From: Holacanthus passer
Lineage: Eukaryota; Chordata; Actinopteri; Pomacanthidae
Direction of reading: 5' to 3'
DNA length: 64,000 nt
Assembly: GCA_025331565.1 (NCBI GenBank)
Contig: JAFREQ010000015.1
Location: 2,108,001-2,172,000, forward strand
Made by a program: the position numbers and the translations under genes. This document shows positions 47,401 to 60,500 of the stretch, piece by piece. Under the pieces are notes generated by a model. That model worked only from the letters and a program-made list of their open reading frames with translations. It was not told where the DNA came from and ran no database searches. How positions within the stretch are numbered: the stretch's first letter is position 1; each line of letters opens with the position of its first letter.

Positions 47401-50400
47401 ACATATGGATATGAGCAATATATAACAGAACGCAAATCAAGAATGCACAGCAAACACAAACAACTTTGACAGCATGTGCTTTATGTCCTCGAACCATGAC
47501 TAGAGGGACAACTTGTATCTCCATTGATCAATTTTTTAAACGCATGTGTCCAAAAGATAGTACAAGCAAACTTGAGACACGCCCTTCTGGGAACTGCACT
47601 CACAGGCTTGACATGCTAGACAGTCATATGAAACAAGGACAGGAGAGTATGGTCCCCAAAGCCTTAACAGAGATGATGTTAGACAGAGTTCATCTGCACA
47701 CTAAGCACTTTTAGTCAAGGTCGAAAAAAAATAAAGGTAGCCTGCCAGTCTCACCTGGTGTCCCTCTTAAAATAATGCAGACCGAACGAAAGAAAAACTT
47801 AAACATTGCAAAGAGCATTTAAGAGGTTGGAAATAGTTTTTCAATTAATTATGATTTAAGGTGTACTTCAAGGACTACATAGAGGGGAATTCCTCTGATT
47901 GTCAAACATGTTGCAAAAGTAGATTCCTCATGGCATTCATACTAAATGAATAAATCCGTTTCGAAAAAAAAGGAACTACTACATACTACAATTGTAGTAT
48001 TGTACTGAACTATTGCTTCATAAAGAGTAAGTTCCTAAAGCTGTGGAACGAAGACTTGTTGCAACATTACAACAGCACTATTGTGAACTCAGATGAGGGT
48101 CATTGGGAGGTTTGGAGGTGAAAACACCCTTCTCTCATAACTGAATCAATCATTTCAAGGTTCAATTTAGTGGAGTTAGTGGACAGTCAAATGTAGCTAT
48201 GCATTTTAAACTGCTGTCACGGTCATTTACCTGTGATCACTTCAAGAACATAACACTGCACAATTCTTACTAGTCAATGCAACCTTAAATACACCTGTGA
48301 CAACGATAATAACTATCATTATGGGACTAAAGACCTAACCTATTGGTCTGAAGGACCCTGCAATCAGCAGACCTTGTTTGCGTCCATGTGTATAATCAGT
48401 AGGGATGCACCAATCAGTCAGCTGGTGACTAGGACATTTTTCTTCATCCAAGTTAAAAAGACAAAGCTCGATTGCAATGTCATTGGTGATGTCACGCTTC
48501 TACTAGCAATGCAGAACACAGACATATCAAAACCATGTATCTTATGCCAAACAATGATGAGCAATCTACAGCTACATTTTCACTATATGGTACTGCTCGG
48601 CTTTTTGGCACTAGTTTTATTAAAGAGATGGATTAGTGCCAGTGACTTTCCAGGTCTTGATCGACAGGTTAGTTGAGGGAAGGAGAGTGTGAACTGCAGT
48701 CGACCAACCTTATATGAACAATGATCAGGAAACCACGCCCATCGAGTTATACAAATTTCTGTCTATTTGTGAAAATCTAAACTGTTCTAAATCTAAACTG
48801 GACAAAATAAACCATGGAGGAACAACAACCAAAACATTCAGACAGTAACCTGTTCATTTTAGTGGAGGTCCTTTAACCTGGTGCAGTTTTGGAGAAAACT
48901 GAAATGTATTAAAATGTCAATGTTTTATGAACAAAAAAAAGAGTTTTTAAAGAAAGTAATTAAAGAACATTTACCAAAAAGTTTCTGTATGCTGTCAATA
49001 ATAGTCCTTAGAAAGAAATTACAGGGGAATCAGCAGGTCAGGCTTTTTTTTATAAAACAGATTTGGCTGAGAAAACTGTAGTCGGTGCATCTTTAATATT
49101 CAGTGCTTGTTGTAAAAGACAAACTGCCTACTAATCTGGCATTGTAGAAGCACTTCAACTCATGCAAGGACAATCTGATATCACATTTCATAAAATGGTA
49201 TGAAGTGATTGTATTCATGAAAAAAAAAGTATTTTTTACAGTAAGAGCTTTGAAGAGTACCTGGAGCCACACATTCAAATACCTTATAATTAAGGGGAAA
49301 TCTTATCTAACAAGTGGTTGAAAGCTTAACTGGAAACATGAACAGTGCATCCAGAACTGAAAATCAGACAATGGCACCGCTTCAAATTCAAGTTCTCCTG
49401 AGCAGAGTAATGAAACCGAGTGCAGACACAAAGTGGATGAGATTATGTTAAATGATCTGAGAAAAAAAAAAATCTAGGTCCAGAAAGAAAAAACACATAT
49501 TCTATGTCAATATTACAGCAGTTTATGAGTCTTCTATTTAGCACCACTGAATGATACATACATGACTCATACATGATATACATCATAGGCAATATAACAA
49601 CCTGCAGGTGACAGCCCAAGCCTCATTTAAACCTGCTCCAAACATATGACAGTATAACAAACATATAACTAAGTAGCATGTTCACTTTAAATAAATTCAC
49701 ACATACACACTGTTGAAAAACAAACAATTATATTATACATAAGTATATTACACTAAATCAGAATTTGATGTAGCCTTACAGATTTCTAGCAACAGAACTC
49801 AGGCAAAGTAATGGTGGGAAAAAAGAACAACGATAGGGGGAGTAGGAGAGGAGAAGGGGAAAGGGGTCAGGGGTGCGTAGGAGTCATTGTGCAGTGGCAA
49901 ATCATGTGAGAGTCACACTGGGGAAAAGCTCCAAGTAGCTCATGGGAAAATGAAGTCGAACAGTGAGGTGGACAAATCCCATTTATTAAGTCTGCGCAAG
50001 TATTCTTAAAACAGCAGCACATTCTGAATTATAGACATGAGCGACAACATGAGCTGCAGCTCACTTCTATGCAGAGGAGACAATGACCTCTTGTCAGCTT
50101 TTTTTTTTTTTTTTTTTAAACTATAATGCAGGTTTTGGTGGTCACCTTTGTAATAGTGGGTCCTACATTTATTGACAGGGGTCCACCAGGTGGCACCATG
50201 GTACATGCATGTCTTTGACCTTTGTGGCACATGCTTATCAAAATTTAAGACGCATTAAAATTACTAATAATATACAACAGATACTACAAAAACTGCAAGC
50301 CGAGCTCATCTCAACATTCCTAGACTAAATAACAAATTATAACGATTATGTGTGTGACCTAAAACGCACTAGGAGACAATAATTATTTGCTCTTTTTGGG

Positions 50401-51206
50401 AAAAGAAAAGGTGACAGTAAGGCTGTCAAGTCCACCTGCTGCCAGTCTGAACAGTGTGCCGAATGTTTCTACCATGACTAACACTACACTTCAACGCCTG
50501 AGGGTCAACTCATCCATAACCAAATCTAGTTCCTGCTTTTGCCATATGTTCACATGAAGTCTGTGAGTGTCTATCAAATTGCTTTTAACCTCCACCTAAA
50601 TGTAGAAAAGCACGTTGGGTTATTTGAAAGCAGTCGAGACTGGAAGTTATAGGTCTGAATATTGCAGTAAAGATAGCTTATCGTGCAGCAGTCTATTGCT
50701 GATGGTCAAGGTCAGTAAACAGTGTAGAGACAGTGTAATGTCTACCTACTGACACATTTACCCCTGAGCAGGAAGGGTCATTGAGGGAGGCTGGCTGTGC
50801 AGCACAGAACAGATGAGGACTTGGTGAACGTGATAATGCTTTTCCTCGTTATGGCGCCCTTGTTGCGCGGACAACGTGACAGCCAACACACGGAACACTG
50901 ATTCCTATCTGCAGTATAAGGAAGCACAGGAGAAGTGTCTTCAAAAAGTGACAGGTGGCGTGGCCGCCTACGCTTGAACATGCTAGCACACGACTACGTT
51001 AGCATTTCATTCATAATGGTAAGCTAAGCTAAAGTTACTCAGAAGGAGGATGCATTTATTAACACACTTACTAAAGAAAAACGAGGGTTCGTGTTCTTCC
51101 ACGTAGCAGTTTCTGAATTAGCTTAACGTTATTTCTGTACAATTAACATCCTCCAGCTCAACTTGAGCCATGCTAGCTTAGCCGTCATGGTTTAAAAAAC
51201 GCTCAC
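44443..51206 (-). other. tfrc: First intron of tfrc
   Basis: No supported exon was found between the first coding exon (acceptor CCCTTTTTAG| at 44443) and the proposed non-coding first exon (donor AGAAG|GTGAGC at 51206). The intron contains a probable hAT-type element (48401-49096) and a 19-base T run (50099-50117). Open frames within it are short and unconvincing. Confidence 0.6.
48401..49096. mobile_element. Probable non-autonomous hAT-like element
   Basis: The left end AGGGATGCACCAA and the right end TCGGTGCATCTTT are inverse of one another at most positions. The element is bounded by TAATCAGT (48393-48400) and TATTCAGT (49097-49104), an 8-bp direct repeat with one mismatch. An 8-bp target duplication and an AGGGATGCACC-type terminus suit hAT transposons, and I recall such termini in fish. 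About 700 bp with no transposase frame, so non-autonomous and old. The right end carries two extra bases (AA) relative to the left. Confidence 0.6.
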
Positions 51207-51320
51207 CTTCTCTTCAACACAGCTCAAACCGACTGACTTCTTGTGTGACAGCCTTCGACACGAGGTTCCTCTCCTTGCTGCTTCCTTGCTATCTGCACCC
51301 TTTCAGCCGGTGCCCTTGAC
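51207..51320 (-). other. tfrc: Inferred non-coding first exon of tfrc
   Basis: A good minus-strand donor, TTGAAGAGAAG|GTGAGC, at 51206 lies just inside a CpG-bearing promoter-like region, and the next supported minus-strand coding exon is tfrc exon 2. Mammalian TFRC also begins with a short untranslated exon. The upstream boundary (transcription start) is a guess. Confidence 0.5.
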
Positions 51321-51480
51321 CATGCTGCTTCCAGTTATATCTATCGGATTGGCTGAGAGTCCACAAAAGACGTCACTAGAGCGTCATTTCCGGCTACGAT
51401 ATCGCGAGATTCCGTCAGTCTTCCCGCGCGGTTGTGGGCGAGAGTGCTCCACGTGTTTTTTGACATTGTCAGTAAAGCTT
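51321..51480 (-). promoter_or_regulatory. tfrc: Inferred tfrc promoter
   Basis: On the minus strand it contains CCAAT (in AGCCAATCCGAT, about 51343-51354), an ETS-type CCGGAAAT core near 51386-51393, a TCGCGA within ATCTCGCGATAT near 51402, and a CACGTG E-box near 51451. CpGs are dense from about 51370 to 51445. Function is inferred from position and motifs only. Confidence 0.45.
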
Positions 51481-51648
51481 ATATGTGCATAAGAAGGGGC
51501 GTTTTCTTACCACATGTTTACACTCATTTTAATGAAAAGTAAGCGATTGTAAGGTATTTGTGTTTACTACAGCAGCAAAGCTTTAATTAAAGCTATACTG
51601 CTCTATATGAGACAGACAGAAATCATCAAGTTGAAGTAAGGTCACTCA

Positions 51649-51860
51649 GTGGTGGAAAGTACCTATGTAGGCCTACTTGCTTCAGTTTCATGTAATTGTG
51701 TTCATGTTTACTTGAGTATTTCCATTTTATACTACTTAATAACTTAATATTGCCCTTTGGACTGCAATATATTTATTACATAGGAATAATAGTCTGTAAA
51801 GCCTATATGAATATTACAGCCATACCATAAGAGATACATTGAGTAAATCAAAAAGAAAAA
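51649..51860 (-). repeat. Dispersed repeat related to 20470-20600, opposite orientation
   Basis: It begins CAGTGGTGGAAAGTACCTAT and continues with TTTACTTGAGTATTTCCATT then TTATACTACTT. This is the reverse complement of the AAATGGAAxTACTCAAGTAAA family seen at 20470 and 55990. Boundaries are approximate. Confidence 0.6.
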
Positions 51861-53879
51861 CGAATGACTTTAATTTTGTTTGCATTTTAATACCAGTATG
51901 TGATTTTATGAAGAAGCCTCTGTCATGTCACTGTCAGTCATGGATTACCTTGAATGACTCCCAGTGTGTCACAGACAGACCGGCGACATCCATCTGCTGC
52001 TCACCTTGAAACGAGAACAAACCTAACACCAGCGTGCCCGGGACTGTTAACTTTTCAGACCCCACAGTCTCTAAAGTAGTGATTTCTTTATGCTGCAGCT
52101 GTGAAAATATCAGCTCTAGGAAAGGAAAGGAAGTGCAGGCCTATTTAGTTTGGTCATCAGTGTGCTGACTAAGTCAGACGCACAGATTTTTTCCACTTAA
52201 CTTGTCTGGGTCCATTTCAGCTCCTTTTTCTAATACGCACAAGTAATGCATTATTATACAGTTTAAGCTTGAAGTGCAAGGTGTGGAAACCACCTGAAGC
52301 CAAATGAATTGAGCTGAAGCCAACACTGGTAAATTATTCAGCGTACAGACAGAGATAGTTTGATTGGCATTTACATAGCAGAAAAACACACAACTCTTAT
52401 TCCGGCAGCTTAAACTGGAGACAATATTGATAATGTGGCCATTCTATCACCCCCGTGTTATGTTCATACAGACATGGTTGACAAATCAACAGCCCTGTGA
52501 TTGGGCATTTGGGGTGGGCAGGAGCAACACAGTCGCCAGTGGAGGTAAATTATTAGTAAATCTTTGCAAACAGGTGGTTCTTTTTATTTTTTGATCGCTG
52601 GTTTTGCAATCCCATTTATTTACCATCACTCGTAATTATTGATTGTTCAACCAAAACAGCCTTAGTGAGGTTACTGTCCCTATAATTGCTCTTTTGGGTA
52701 TCTTCAGTAATTACATGTTTATGCCTGCTGCCGGGCTGCTAACGTATATTTTGTGCAAACCAGTCATTGGGGGGTCTGAGCTCAAGTTTTAATAATTTTC
52801 CCACAGCATTACTTTCCCACATTTTGGACCACTTTCCATCATTGCTTTGACATTTGAAGTGGGGGCTGACGGGAGTTAGAAGACGTATATTTTCTATGTT
52901 AAACAACAACCACTGTAATGTCCACTGGTTTTTAGAACATGCAGGTTGGTGCCCAAGATTACACTTATAAAGCTACTGTATATCTCCTCCTAAACAAAAC
53001 AGTGGACATGATGGGAATTCATTTCTGTCCTCTCTTAGAAACAGCAGTCTCACAGTCAAGAATTTAGAGTTCTGAAAGTTCAACAGCATTTATTACAGCG
53101 AGTCGTTGTTGTAGTTCCGTGCAGTCGCAGGCCAAGAATGCAAAAGTCACCATAGAGACTGTCTGCAGATTTAATTGTCTCTTTTTCTGTGTGATCATTA
53201 CTTGACACTGATGTGGCCATGCTGGTGTTAAGCAACATGTAATGTCCTGGCCTGTGTTGCATGGTTGAATTGTTAACTCTCAAGCTAACAGATTTCCACA
53301 CTCACACTTCCACTCATGAAACTGGAACAATACTCCAACTGTGCAAAAACAGCAGAGGAAATGATTTCCCAGAAATGATAATAATAATGCAAGATGTAGG
53401 TGGTTCTGCACTTTGACTGGAAATGTCTGGACTTTTTAAAAAAAATTTTTATGGTATGCACATACAGACTCAGGAGGCTGCAAGACCAAACCACTGTGCT
53501 GAAATGATTTAGAAACACTTCATGCAACACCTTAGTTCCGTTCTTACAAATAGAAACATCCCCTTTTGTGAACAAATATCATTAACTAGATTTTTTACAT
53601 AGTTATTTAACTATTGAGTGTAGCCCAAGGCAGAAACACAAATGTATGAACAGGTAACCAAATAACTGTGTTTATCCTGCTCTGAAAGGAGATGTTACAT
53701 ATTATAAGAGATTGTACTGTTAACTATTAACTTTTGAAGAACCTCAGGTGACTTCGTGACTGAATTTTTATAATACTCGCCAATAAACTTGATTTCAGAA
53801 TAGATTTGTAGCTACACTATTGGTGTGGCTCTAGAGAAGCCGTTCTCAGTCAAACAGTATTAAATAATTCTTAATTCTA

Positions 53880-54530
53880 CTTATGAGTACATCAATATCT
53901 CTACAACTAGCAGATAGATTTCAATGATATTTTGTGTGAACATTCATGCATACTTTGATGATCCCCTGACTTTTCATCTGCCACATTAGGTTGTGGTTTA
54001 GAGTACCAATACACACAGTGCCCACTTTATTAGGTATGCCTGTACAATCTAATGCAGTCCAATACAACCGCACTGCCATAAGATAAGATAAGATAAATCT
54101 TTATACGTCCCACAGTGGGGAAATTCACATAACATCTGTCTTTATGAGGCTCATAGTTTTCAGTTTTTGTTGACATTTTCACAACTTCAATTCAAGATTT
54201 ATTATTGAGGTCACAGTTAGTGAGGGTGTACTGGGCTGCATTATATTGAGAGGTATCTCTAACGTGTGGTCTTTTCCATTTACATGCATGACGGGGCAAA
54301 ATATTAGAAACACCTATGATGTCGTGCAGTGCGACGCTATCAATAAGTATGACCTCAGTCCTATAACATGCAAATTAATTAACACAATTTGAGCATTACA
54401 GGCAAAGTAGACTCATACACTGAGTGTGTATCAACAACTATTCAAATGGATTTCCATGAGGTCCCCAGAGAGACTTTAGTGACCTGACTTTGGTGATGTA
54501 CTGACAGTTAATGTGGTGACACTATCAGAT
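53880..54530. mobile_element. Nested repeat cluster
   Basis: An older repeat, starting CACAGTGCCCACTTTATTAG (54014) and resuming at CTCATAGTTTTCAGTTTTTG, is interrupted at about 54078-54140 by ATAAGATAAGATAAATCTTT..CCCACAGTGGGGAAATTCAC. The insert looks like the 3' end of a fish LINE with an (AGATA)n tail. Both sides (53880-54000, 54430-54530) are flanked by pieces of the 23695-24175 family (GATGATCCCCTGACTTTTCA; CAACAACTATTCAAATGGAT). No intact frame remains. Confidence 0.6.
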
Positions 54531-55989
54531 CATATATATATATATTCTGCTGCTAATAGAACCCTGTCTGAGAAATGAGAAGTTTCTCGGTAGAGCTGGG
54601 GAATGTATGCAAGAGAAAGGTCTTCCGTTTCCCATAATGCAACTGAATCCCACTTAAAAGCTGTTTTATGTTCTCTTCAAAAACAATTAACACTCGGCTC
54701 TGTTTGTTTCCAAGGTAAAGTCAATTATGAGATTAGGCTTTGCAGGATGCATACTCAGTGGTGGTGATCCTTTCTTTGAGAAAGGCAAAGAGGCTGGTCT
54801 CAACGTCAACCACAGCTGGGCTTGTAATCTTTTATGGATAAAGTGCTATGTTGTAGCATCTGACAAAAGCCTGTTAATGATACCTTATTTTGTACACATA
54901 TCCACTCACAGTCAATTACATGCTTCACGAATGCCAGGTGAAAGAGACACTGTCTTTCTGATGCCTTCTCATTTCAGCTCACAAATATTAATTTATTCTT
55001 TCCAATTTCAGTTCATTCTGAAACTGCAGGTAATTTTCAGAATGTTTCCTGTTGTTGATAACAGGGGAAGTGTACGTAGATGAACCACTGAACACCTGCG
55101 CTGTATGCAAAATCGCAATACAGAGGGGAAGGAGTTCAAAATCAGCCGTGCTCTCTTCTCTATTTCTGCTTTATGTTATTTCAAGCACAAACCAGTTTTA
55201 GGGTTTTACACTTGAAGCTTAAAACCTCAGTGTGACATTCATTTGATGAATGCCCAAGCAGAGCAGATATTCATGGGCTAAAGACTGTCAATGTTAAATT
55301 CAGAGTGGCTCAAAGTGAAAGCTCACCCATCTGCTTTATGGTTAGCTTGGAAAATGGAGTTCTTTGTGAATGCAGGAAACTATGACCCTGCAGCTGCTGA
55401 CCCAGACACTCCACACAACCACAACGCACACCTGCACGGGGGACGTGGACCCACCCAAACCAAAATGTCTTCATAACCCACTTATAACTACACATAACAG
55501 TGCACAGACAAAACCAGCTGTGGCCAGCACATTTGGTGTTATGGTACACTGGCAAAATTATATACAAGGTGCAGTAGAAGAGAAAATATCGAAGCCACGT
55601 ATGATCATGAAACTTTGAGATATAAAATGGTTCCTGTCAGTGTTTTACTATTATATATAATGTTTTTGAATTAATATCACTGCTGCATTAATGTGTATGT
55701 TGCATGTAGGTGTTGTGCTAATTTTAGCAGTTTTGTAATCTGTTGGAAGTTTAATCTACAGTAATGTATCTACTCTATTCTAGATCACCGTATGTTTGTA
55801 TCATGTATGTGTCTCAAAAAGTCAACATTTCATGAACTCTGCCTGTTTTGAGCTGTGTGTCAATCTAATGCAAATTTATTTTTAAATAGTTTATTTAGCT
55901 TAAGAAGAAGGAGAATCTTCCCATTCGCATTCAAAGTTGCCAAATTTGGAGATACATGGTTTTCACTGGGCAGGAAGGGTATCTCAATC

Positions 55990-56095
55990 TGAAAAGTAAC
56001 TAAAGTTGTCAGACAAATGTAGTGGAGTAGAAAGTACATAAATAACATAAAAAGGAAGCAGTAAAGTACAAGTACCTTGAATTTGTACTCTTCAG
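55990..56095 (+). repeat. Dispersed repeat related to 20470-20600
   Basis: GTAGTGGAGTAGAAAGTACA..AGCAGTAAAGTACAAGTACCT follows the same consensus as the 20470 copy. It is diverged and truncated. Confidence 0.5.
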
Positions 56096-57368
56096 CATGG
56101 ACACTCCTTTACTCTTCGATCCTCCCTTTTTCACTCAAATGTTATCTGTTGTCACCTTTCACCAGCCTAACAGTAATGCATCCCTGTCCCACAACAGATA
56201 TCCTTATCGCTGTCCCACCCACGAGCTCTGCAGGAGGGGAGACCACCGACAGTACAATCTACAGTATGTCAACACAGAACAATCAGGCCTCAGCAGTGAG
56301 ACAGTCAGTGGGTGAGACAATGTGAAGTGACAGCTGGAATCCAAGATGCTGCGACACAGAGACGCTGATCTGAGTTGATCTTGGCGCAGTTGTTCCAGGT
56401 TATCTTTCAGAAAAATTGCGCCAGCACCATTGTGACACATTTCTAGTAAAAATAGATAAGGAAGTAGTGACTGCTAATTGTGGCAACAGTACTGTGTAGG
56501 AGCAAACAAAGGCATCTCTCAGGATGCTTTGTTTCTTTCCCAGCACACGCGCAGCATGCATCACAGTAGAATTTGAGGAAGCAAGGTAAAATTTAAAAAA
56601 AAAAAAAAAAAAAAAAGGGATGTACACACATCATGACTTTAATTAAAATCCCCCACTTTATCCAACCGTTGTGTATGTATTTAAATGCAGAAGTAACAGG
56701 CAGCCATCACTGAAACTGCAGAGACTACTTTGGATGATGCAATGCTCATCCTGGATGAGGGCAGCTGGGGTCCTGGGGAGGGTCCAACATCGTTTTTTGG
56801 TGTGCTGCAGACGAACGATATGCTATCTGTCTAATAACAGGGCAAAGCTCATGCACACAGGGGCTTGGCTCTGACATCTTTGGTTACATAATGACCCATG
56901 TTGGTTTAGGACAGAGGTGAACAGTCTGTCTTTATATATTTATGCCATTTGTGGCCAGCATGAGTCATGTAGCCTCTTTGTGGTGTTTGTACCTGCACTT
57001 ACATGAAGTCAAATCAGGCTAGAACTTTTTTTGCATCACCTTTTATGCTTATTCCATTTTTTTCCAACTCAAATGCACAAGTCTTACTTGTACTTACTAC
57101 TACATCAGTGATGATTCTGTTTCTACACATGCAATGTATTTTTCCACATTAAGAGCTCTTAATCTCTTGTTGAAAAGCTACAGCATAAGTATGATTAAGC
57201 CTACAGCAGAGTTCTCTTTCCATGCCATCCTCTACTTTGCAATAATTCAAATGAAGTCCTGTAATATAATTTGAAAGCTGGTGTACTATATTTGCAACTG
57301 GGAGTAGGACAACAGTGACCACAAGTGGTAGGTATAAGGAACAGCATCAAGAGTGAGGTAAAAAAATA

Positions 57369-57374
57369 TTTATT
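57369..57374 (-). terminator. ints15: Polyadenylation signal of ints15
   Basis: TTTATT on the plus strand gives AATAAA on the minus strand (GTCCAATAAATATTT), about 180 bases past the conserved stop codon at 57551. Distance and sequence suit a short 3'UTR. Confidence 0.6.
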
Positions 57375-57550
57375 GGACAAACATGTTAGCCTCACAGACT
57401 TTGAGCAAAAGCAAATCTGCTTATTAACATCATATAATACATCACTCACACATTAATTCATGCACACTAACAAACAGACAACAAACAACCACAGCCCAAC
57501 ACCCAACATACACACAAACACAGAACTTCCCGTCTGCAGACAAGTTTCTT

Positions 57551-60500
57551 TTAGTGGCTGGGTCGGAAGGGGAATGGCATTCCTGTCATGAAAGGCTGAG
57601 CCGGGTACTGAGGGTGAGAGGAGGGGTGGGTGGCTAGAGGTGTGTGTGGGGGGTGTGTGCGGGGTGTGTGGGGTGTGAGGCGATGGGGGAGTGAGCTGCG
57701 TGCGGGCTGAAGGCCAGTGGAGGGGTGTGGATGTTGTTGTAGTACATCACCGGGCCTGACAACACCAACTGGAGCAGACTGGAGATACAAAGAGATGATG
57801 AAGAGGTGAGGAAAGAGACGAGAGATTTTTTCGGCACATATTGTACGTCACAACAAAAACTATACAAAGGCCAGCCAGCAAAACTATACTAGATTCTTTT
57901 GTCAGTGAGAGCTGCACAGTTCTGCCTTACATGGGAATTAACATTTTCCTGGTTTCATAATTGGATTACTGTTCTTAAACATGCCACAAAAAAACAGGAA
58001 TTTCTGTTTTGGTATATTTTTTACATTAAAGTAAATGTGTGTGTGTGTGTGTGTGTGTGAGTGGAATTAACCTGACTGTGTAACACCCTCTGGCAGGGTG
58101 CTTACTATAATTATGTTGATGGTTCTAAAACTGATCCCTCTGTATTGTCAGCACACTCAATAAACAACAGGCTGAGGGTAGCATTATTTTTAAATGAAAA
58201 GTGGCCTGAAATGGGATCAGAAATAAAGCATATAAATCTTAACCTTTATTTAACAACTTAAATCACAGGAATTAAATCTGCAGTTGAAGTTACAGTGTTG
58301 GTTAATTAAAACGGCTTAATTTATTTCTGTTAAATTACCTAGAGTATACTAGACCTCAGTTTAGCAGCATGTGGTGTCCACAGTGTGACAGAGGCACAAA
58401 AGAGGTTTGCTCTTCACATGATTATTAACCATAGATATTCTGTACATACATAATCCTAAAGCTGCTGCTGTGTTTGTTATGCTCTCATACTATATAGTTC
58501 TAGCTGAAACCAAGGAAGCAGCGGAATTGGTTACAAGCTGAATGGGCAATGGATAGTTAAAGCTTCTTACTTGTTATGTGGGAGACGAGAACAGATGGCT
58601 CTCAGGTCCTCTGTAGAGACAAGGCAGCAAGAAATGAGCACTCCAACATCGCAGCATGATGAGACAATCCATATGACTAGTGATCAATCCAGTTTATCAG
58701 TTATTTATTTAGTCGTTGCTTGAAGATCAAATATGTAGCTATGCACACATTGTTGTCCCCTGCAGGTCTACAGCAAAGAAGGTGGAGATGGTGTAGAAGA
58801 AAGCCTGATGTTCATTTGAGTTTCAGCCCCCTTAAAAACCAGAACCAGCATGCTATGAGACGTATGCTCAATTATTATTCATAAAATTTAAACAGGGCAT
58901 GGAATGTGTAACTTCATGTATACAGTTTCTGTTTTAAATGACTGTATGTTTTATAATACTCCATCACACAGATGGATTTATTGAGGTCTCTCTTATTAAA
59001 AGATCCAGCCTTAAGTAAAATATTATCATGCAATTCTAAATTAAAAATTTCCAAATTAGAAGTCTTTGTTGTTGAATGTGTCCTTTAGCATTTCAAATAG
59101 AGTCAAATAGAGTGTGTACACTAATCTCAGGCCCAGTAATGCACCTACTGAAGACTTTGAGTGAATGACAAGGCAGGAATATTTCCTACAATGTAATTCC
59201 TCTCTGCTATACACTTTTCTAGCTTCTATTTCAGTACCACTTTTATCTTTCCATCCCTGCTTTTCACAATCTTACCTCTGGAGCAGAGCAGGGCTCCGTT
59301 GGCCATGGCCACCTGCAAGGCCTGTGCCAGCCGGTCCAGGGTCAGCTGGGACAGCGCATGTGTATCGGCAGATGACGTGTGTGTGTGTTTGTCAGCCTGG
59401 TCCAACAGCCTGGAGAGGTCAGAGGTCAGAGTGGCCAGGGACTCCATCTGGAGGAGTGCCAGACGCCCAAAAAGCCCCTTCTCATTTAATATGTTTGGCA
59501 AAAGCATGAAGACCTTGATGTGGAAGGAGAGAAAGAATGGCATATGAAAATGGCTTTATTATCTTCACTGTGTGTGTACATTGGAGGTGTTTTGTATACT
59601 GCATTTAAACTGTAAGCAAATGCATCTATACAGACCACACACCTGTAGGACACTCAGATGGAGAGCAGAGAAAAGAGGCCCCACCTCTGGCTCACTCTCA
59701 GTGGTGCCATTGGTCAACGCCAGCTTTTTTTCTCTCCTGTAGGCCAGCGGTGCTTTGACACACCAGCGCACCAACCCCCCTAATGGTGTGACGTCAAGAG
59801 AGCTGATTGGCTGGCTGCCAGAGAGGGGCGTGTTCAGGAAGGTGATTAGGACTAGACGAGGGTCATCTTGGATCCACGATGCAATCATCTGGAGGAGTTC
59901 TAAAGGAGGAGTGAGCTCCTCTACAAAACACACACACACATACACACACAGACAGACTAATGATTAGAGTGATGCAAAACATTGAGAGAACACATTTCAG
60001 GGTATTTTACATTTTCATTTGCCCAAATTCAAATTTTACAGAGGTCCCATTCCCAAATCCCATTTTATAGAGGTCCCAGGTCCCAAAGTACCTGAGGTGA
60101 AGTCATAGAGGGTGGTGACAGCAGTGATGAACTGGCAGCAGAAACGTGGGCTGGCGCTGTGGATGTTCTGCAGGGTGGGAACTGAGCCTGGCACCATACT
60201 ACAGTAGTCGTCCACCAGCACCTGAGCCAGGCGCACGCAGTACACCCGGTGGGTTCTCTGCATGACACAAACATCCACAGGTATGTGGTCAGTACACCCA
60301 TACTACACAAACATATATTCACACATGGAGAGACGCACTAAGGAGTTGAAATATAATCACACGCAAAAGTATTCAATCGGACTGGGCCTCACACTGAAGA
60401 GCTAAAAGTCAGTTTGAATAGAGAATTAAATTACCTGTAGCCAGGTAGCAGCACATTCCAGGATAGGAACCCTGCCCACTGCGACTGCCATAGAGACCAG

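Larger units (their letters stand above)
51481..57367. other. Intergenic region between tfrc and ints15
   Basis: No supported gene. It contains three dispersed-repeat blocks (51649-51860, 53880-54530, 55990-56095) and a 22-base A run at 56595-56616. The longest plus-strand frames (54727-55083 and smaller) have no recognisable domains or splice context. Confidence 0.55.

Noticed and set aside
48374..48676. 100-codon plus-strand frame in the first intron of tfrc
   Set aside because: It starts just outside and runs into the hAT-like element, has no transposase motif and is antisense to tfrc.
54727..55083. 118-codon plus-strand frame between tfrc and ints15
   Set aside because: No domain, no coding-like conservation recognised, and no flanking splice sites or polyadenylation signal that would make a gene model.
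59165..59509. 114-codon plus-strand frame
   Set aside because: Antisense shadow of the ints15 exon at 59276-59513.
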